Origin: Apostichopus californicus
Lineage: Eukaryota; Echinodermata; Holothuroidea; Aspidochirotida; Stichopodidae
Length of the DNA stretch: 22,848 nucleotides
Direction of reading: 5' to 3'
Assembly (NCBI GenBank): GCA_020650975.1
Contig: JAIPMN010208846.1
Span: 1-22,848, forward strand
Shown: positions 19,715-22,848 of the stretch, one piece after another
How positions within the stretch are numbered: position 1 is the first letter of the stretch
Layout of the letters: the number at the start of each line of letters is the position of its first letter
Notes under the pieces: generated by a model
Seen by the model: the letters and a program-made list of their open reading frames with translations, nothing else
What the model was told of the DNA's origin: nothing
Databases searched by the model: none
Program-made: the position numbers and the translations under genes

Positions 19715-19981
19715 GTAAGAGAAGCGAATATCTTTGGGTCATATGTTTAGTTCGTCATTTCGCTGTTTAAAATGTTCGAACACCTTGAATTAGAAAGGAA
19801 TGACCTAATTATTTTAAAGGTTACATTCACTGATAACCTCTGAATAATTAATGATGGACAATTTTGTTTCATATTTATTCCTAAGAAATGGTATGCGTGT
19901 ATTATTTATACGTTATCGCATATTCTCGTATTTATGCATGAAATTACCAGCAAATGTATTTTTCTTTTATGTCTTATACAG

Positions 19982-20002
19982 TTAAAGCAAAACCGGAAAC
20001 AG
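19982..20002 (+). CDS. candidate 21-nt micro-exon (second array)
   Basis: A clear pyrimidine tract, tttcttttatgtcttatacag, ends at 19981 and the donor gtaagaataa starts at 20003. Phase 0 reads LKQNRKQ; the phase with two leading bases reads KAKPET. Both are open, and 21 nt keeps the frame on inclusion or skipping. The peptide is basic and polar. The function is unknown. Confidence 0.4.
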
Positions 20003-20277
20003 GTAAGAATAAAAGATGGCATTATTTATTTCAAATGAGGAAGAAAAAATCGTATATCTAGTATTAAGATTTCATCTTTAATTGAGATAGACCGAATCAA
20101 TCTAGAAGGTTAACTACTTACTGGCATAATATTTAAAACCTGGGTGAGTGACAAATCCTTTATATTTTTCCGCAGAAATAGTACATGTGTGTTATCAATA
20201 TTTTATTCCACATGCTACTAATTATCAACAAGAAAATATTAAATATATATCTTTTTACTTATTTCCTTCATATATAG

Positions 20278-20298
20278 TTGGAGGAATCAACATGGCGG
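20278..20298 (+). CDS. candidate 21-nt micro-exon (second array)
   Basis: A near-consensus branch site tactaat lies near 20215, about 60 bases upstream. The tract ctttttacttatttccttcatatatag ends at 20277 and the donor gtaagaatga starts at 20299. Phase 0 reads LEESTWR and the alternative open phase GGINMA. This block has the best combination of branch site, tract, acceptor and donor in the second array. Confidence 0.42.
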
Positions 20299-20571
20299 GT
20301 AAGAATGAATGGGAAGTAGCAAAAACATCATAAAAAGCATTTTTTATATATTTTAAACGAGGTAACCCTTATATCTAGAATTCAGATATAGATGAAACAT
20401 AACATCATAAAGTGGTCTAGTTACTGATAGTTTTGAATTAGGTATCAGTTACCAAACCCTATCACTTTATGTAAATTTATTTACCCTATTTATCCACTAC
20501 ATATTACTTTTTATTTTGAATAATAATAAATCAATATGAAAAGTAAATAATTAAATAAAAATGTAAAGCAG

Positions 20572-20592
20572 TTATAAGAAAATCAGATGCAG
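20572..20592 (+). CDS. candidate 21-nt micro-exon (second array), stop in one phase
   Basis: Acceptor-like gtaaagcag ends at 20571 with only a weak, A-rich tract; the donor gtaagagaaac starts at 20593. In phase 0 the second codon is TAA; in the phase with two leading bases it reads IRKSDA and is open. Either the array is read in that second phase, where the copies at 19982, 20278 and 21078 are open too, or this copy is dead. Confidence 0.32.
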
Positions 20593-20870
20593 GTAAGAGA
20601 AACGAATATCTGCGGATCGTATGTTAAGAACAGCATTTATTTCGCTGTTTAAAATACCCAACACCTTGAATTTAGGTAGTACTGACATATCAAATATAAA
20701 TATTTGTACAGTATAGCTTTTGAACAGTTGATGGGTGAACAATATTTTTAAACTTTTTCTGAGGGAATCGTATGCGAAATATATCAATATTTCATCGCAG
20801 AAGCTACTAATATATGTCTATGAAATTATAAGTGAACACCCATTTTTTATATTTCTGTCGGATACATATA

Positions 20871-20888
20871 GAGGAAAACATAACCTGG
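20871..20888 (+). pseudogene. decayed exon-like block of the second array
   Basis: Upstream it keeps a tactaata branch-like site near 20805 and a tract (cattttttatatttctgtcggatacatatag). The donor, however, is ggttagaatg where relatives have ggtaagaatg, and the block is about 17 nt rather than 21. The following intron-like sequence clearly aligns with that after 19436. Confidence 0.35.
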
Positions 20889-21077
20889 TTAGAATGAACC
20901 GATTTTCTCAGAATAATCGGTAATTATTACCAACGATAATGAACGGGCAATCATGATAAAATGGCAATATTTATTTTAACGAGTACAAGAGAACTGTCAT
21001 CTTGAACTTTCCTCAATATATACTACTCTTTATTTATGAATAATAAGAAGGTATATTTTAACTTCTATATGATGCAG

Positions 21078-21098
21078 TTACAGGAAAATCAAAATCAG
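21078..21098 (+). CDS. candidate 21-nt micro-exon (second array)
   Basis: The tract ttttaacttctatatgatgcag, with a ttaac branch-like core, ends at 21077; the donor gtagtg, weaker than in relatives, starts at 21099. Phase 0 reads LQENQNQ, close to LKQNRKQ at 19982; the other open phase reads TGKSKS. Shared leading bases with the block at 21333 support homology. Confidence 0.4.
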
Positions 21099-21332
21099 GT
21101 AGTGAAAACAAATATCTGTGAATCATGTGTAAAGTACAGCATGTATTTCGCTGATTACAAAAGACCCAACATCTTGAATTTAGATAGAACTGGCCAATCA
21201 ATTGTAAAGTTGTCTACTTAATGATACTTTTATGTAACAATGATATCAGTGAATGCCTTTTATTTCCACGATATGCTTTTCTTTAAGTATAAAAATGTAG
21301 TAATACCTTTTCCTTGTTTCTATCTAATGCAG

Positions 21333-21446
21333 TTACAGGAAAATCTATTTGAACTTATTAATTTTGGTGCTACTGATTTATTGCGATACTTGCTTATTTG
21401 GCATTCTAGAATAATTCTACTTCGATTTTTTTTTTTTAAGGAGTAA
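21333..21446 (+). CDS. candidate longer (terminal-like) exon of the second array
   Basis: A good tract, ttttccttgtttctatctaatgcag, ends at 21332. The first 13 bases equal those of the micro-exon at 21078, but no donor follows at 21 nt. In phase 0 the frame stays open for 37 codons (starting LQENLFELINFG) and closes at a TAA ending 21446. A 10-base T run just before the stop makes coding doubtful. It could be a terminal exon or a copy that lost its donor. Confidence 0.3.
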   Translation, partial: LQENLFELINFGATDLLRYLLIWHSRIILLRFFFFKE

Positions 21447-21540
21447 ATTTAGTTAACACTGTTGCAAATCGAACTGCAACAAAATATATTCAGAATAACT
21501 GTATGGATAGTATTTCATGATTCGCCTAATGCCTATCTAG

Positions 21541-21601
21541 GAGGTCACTTGTAGTAACGAAATATGTTGGGGACTGAATTTAAGACAATTGTTACTTACA
21601 G
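21541..21601 (+). CDS. candidate 61-nt exon
   Basis: An acceptor-like gcctaatgcctatctag ends at 21540 and a consensus donor, cag followed by gtaagtct, starts at 21602. The 61 nt are open only in phase 0, starting EVTCSNEICWGL; the other phases hit stops. Unlike the micro-exons, 61 is not a multiple of three. The support is one strong donor and one moderate acceptor, so this is a weak call. Confidence 0.28.
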
Positions 21602-22479
21602 GTAAGTCTAGCGCGGGTTATATCGGTTCTGGTTTCAAAGAAAGACATATTTTAGGAAACAAATCTTACTAACTGAGGGTCATACCGCTTTGTCTAGAAT
21701 TAGAAATTGAAAAAACCAAACCTTACGCTTTAAGGAGTGCTTGCCAGCAAGCGACGTAGCCCAACCATACGATCTTCTATTCGAAATGTTTCATGATGAC
21801 AGTGATTTGATAGTTGAATTGATTAAACTGTATGTTCCTTACCATTAAGAAAGTTACTGTAATGTGATTTATCAGTATCCAGCAGATGGAATGGTTTTGA
21901 TTAAATGACTCTGGACAGCAAAATATGTTGAGAAAAGGAACGAAATGATTTCGGGAGAAGACGTTTAAGAGTAAAATGTCGTTACACGACATGAGTTTCA
22001 TGAAACAAGAGTTTCATAACGTATTGGGAATACCGTAACGAATCGAGGAATGGATGATCGCTACGAGAACGAGAAATGATAAAAAAATATCTAAAAATGA
22101 TGCAGTCTACTGCAGCTTCTCCCATGGACCTCCACCATGGTCTTGCTACAACCCTCCCCCCGTAGCACCCCCGTCCTCAGCCATATCAGTTTAACTCAAT
22201 CATAACTACTCTCCTCTGTTTCTGCAACGGTTAATACACTGTACAGTATTTGTGATAAATGGTTGCAGTAATTCATAGTGTATTATCTGCATATCGGGTA
22301 TGTTTGGAGCATTTATCCATTACAAATAACAGTTTTATTATTTACAAGTGAAGAGTAGATTCACCTATGGATTTCCATATCTATATCATCGAGATTCAGT
22401 CGTGTCATATAGTTTTTCATTAATGCGTCAAGCAAAGTATAGTCAACATAACACCAGCGCCAATCCTTTTCCCTTTCAG
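21602..22479. other. unrecognised sequence, possible intron
   Basis: If the flanking exon candidates are real, this would be the intron between them: it opens with gtaagtct and closes with aatccttttccctttcag, a strong acceptor, with branch-like cataacacc shortly before. A GC-richer island at 22106-22170 follows tgatgcag and could hide another exon, but its open frame ends within 20 codons at TAG. A small gcttg-ccag-caagc hairpin lies near 21738-21751. Confidence 0.4.
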
Positions 22480-22629
22480 GTAGGAACACCCCGTTTAGTT
22501 AAACCACATCATGGACAGATCGTCCTGAAATACAAACCACCATCTCAGATGACGACTTATTGGTACACGAACATTTCTGTTGTTATGAAGATCGTAATAA
22601 GTGATCTTACTTTGTGCAATTGGCAATAA
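22480..22629 (+). CDS. candidate 3'-terminal coding exon, unknown product
   Basis: The acceptor ccttttccctttcag ends at 22479. From 22480 only phase 0 is open: 49 codons beginning VGTPRLVKPHHGQIVLKYKP and ending in a TAA at 22627-22629. The other two phases meet stops within 14 codons. The composition of the first 80 bases is more balanced than the surroundings, consistent with coding. The first part is basic and proline-containing; the last part is more hydrophobic. An alternative end is the gtac at about 22562. I see no AATAAA signal soon after. I do not recognise a family. Confidence 0.35.
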   Translation, partial: VGTPRLVKPHHGQIVLKYKPPSQMTTYWYTNISVVMKIVISDLTLCNWQ

Positions 22630-22848
22630 CTTCTACATCAATTGTAATGGAAAATAAGCTCGATTCATATAGACGGTCTGTATAGTTTATTATATTTTGT
22701 AAAATTGTGATAAAAGTTTATCATGTGCGAAAGCAGAGGGCATGTGTCGTCGCTAATTAAAATTAGACGTTGTTATCAGTGTGTGGTAAACAAAACGTAC
22801 ACTTTAAATGCAATGTAATATTGTATACGTGTATATATATAAACATAT
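22630..22848. other. AT-rich sequence to the window end
   Basis: No gene is recognisable. It ends in an alternating stretch, gtgtatatatataaacatat. If the exon before it is terminal, this would be its 3' untranslated region, but no canonical polyadenylation signal is seen. Confidence 0.5.

Larger units (their letters stand above)
19415..21446 (+). repeat. second tandem array: 21-nt exon-like blocks spaced ~290 bp
   Basis: Blocks begin at 19695, 19982, 20278, 20572, about 20872, 21078 and 21333, with spacings of 287, 296, 294, 300, 206 and 255. Two intron-like flanks alternate. One starts gtaagaatgaacc (19436, 20299 and, mutated, 20888), and its copies share gaacgggcaat.atgataaaatggcaa (from about 19490 and 20941). 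The other starts gtaagagaa.cgaatatct (19715, 20593 and, mutated, 21099), and its copies share tttcgctg and caacaccttgaatt. Copies are more diverged than in the large array, so this array is older or less homogenised. The orientation is the same as the large array. Confidence 0.75.

Noticed and set aside
21734..21760. Small hairpin gcttg-ccag-caagc as a tRNA arm
   Set aside because: No other tRNA arms or promoter boxes fit around it; the stem is only five base pairs.
22106..22165. GC-richer island after tgatgcag that might be an exon
   Set aside because: The open frame ends within 20 codons at TAG, the upstream tract is A-rich, and no donor is apparent.

Overview
The window reads as AT-rich nuclear DNA from an animal, most likely a marine invertebrate. 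It has no long open frames, no bacterial gene layout, and many simple and dispersed repeats. It also carries short non-autonomous hAT-like DNA transposons with 8-bp target duplications, a probable Penelope-like end with a hammerhead-like core, and a decayed repeat of a style I associate with echinoderms and hemichordates. That taxonomic guess is inference. No open frame longer than about 140 codons exists, and I recognise no conventional protein domain.

Layout: 1-434 is a nearly perfect two-copy 224-bp tandem repeat. 435-4659 is mostly unrecognised AT-rich sequence with a perfect hairpin (3021-3059), a decayed ~140-bp repeat (3130-3420) and the hammerhead-like fragment (minus strand, near 4127-4153). 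4660-18382 is a 13.7-kb head-to-tail array of about nine units of 1.25-1.43 kb (U0 to U8). It is interrupted by a 1.86-kb nest of hAT-like elements (12874-14731). 18383-19414 is unrecognised. 19415 to about 21350 is a second tandem array with a spacing near 290 bp. 21541-21601 and 22480-22629 are candidate ordinary exons, the latter ending in a stop codon.

The most interesting structure is common to the two arrays. At the same place in every large unit there is a branch-like site, a pyrimidine tract ending in ttcacag, a short block, and a gtaatg or similar donor. The block is 24 nt or 27 nt, or 78/87 nt when an in-frame internal donor/acceptor pair is skipped. All these lengths are multiples of three and all are open in the same phase. 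The second array repeats the theme with 21-nt blocks between acceptors and gtaag-type donors, on the same strand. My working hypothesis is a micro-exon gene on the plus strand, whose tiny symmetric exons were multiplied by tandem duplication of exon plus intron. Such a gene would make length and sequence variants by exon skipping, much as schistosome micro-exon genes do. Some copies look broken: U2 has lost its acceptor AG, one U3 internal donor is lost, and one 21-nt copy has a stop in one phase. The alternative is that the arrays are satellite-like and the splice-like motifs are merely shared by descent. RNA evidence would decide between them.
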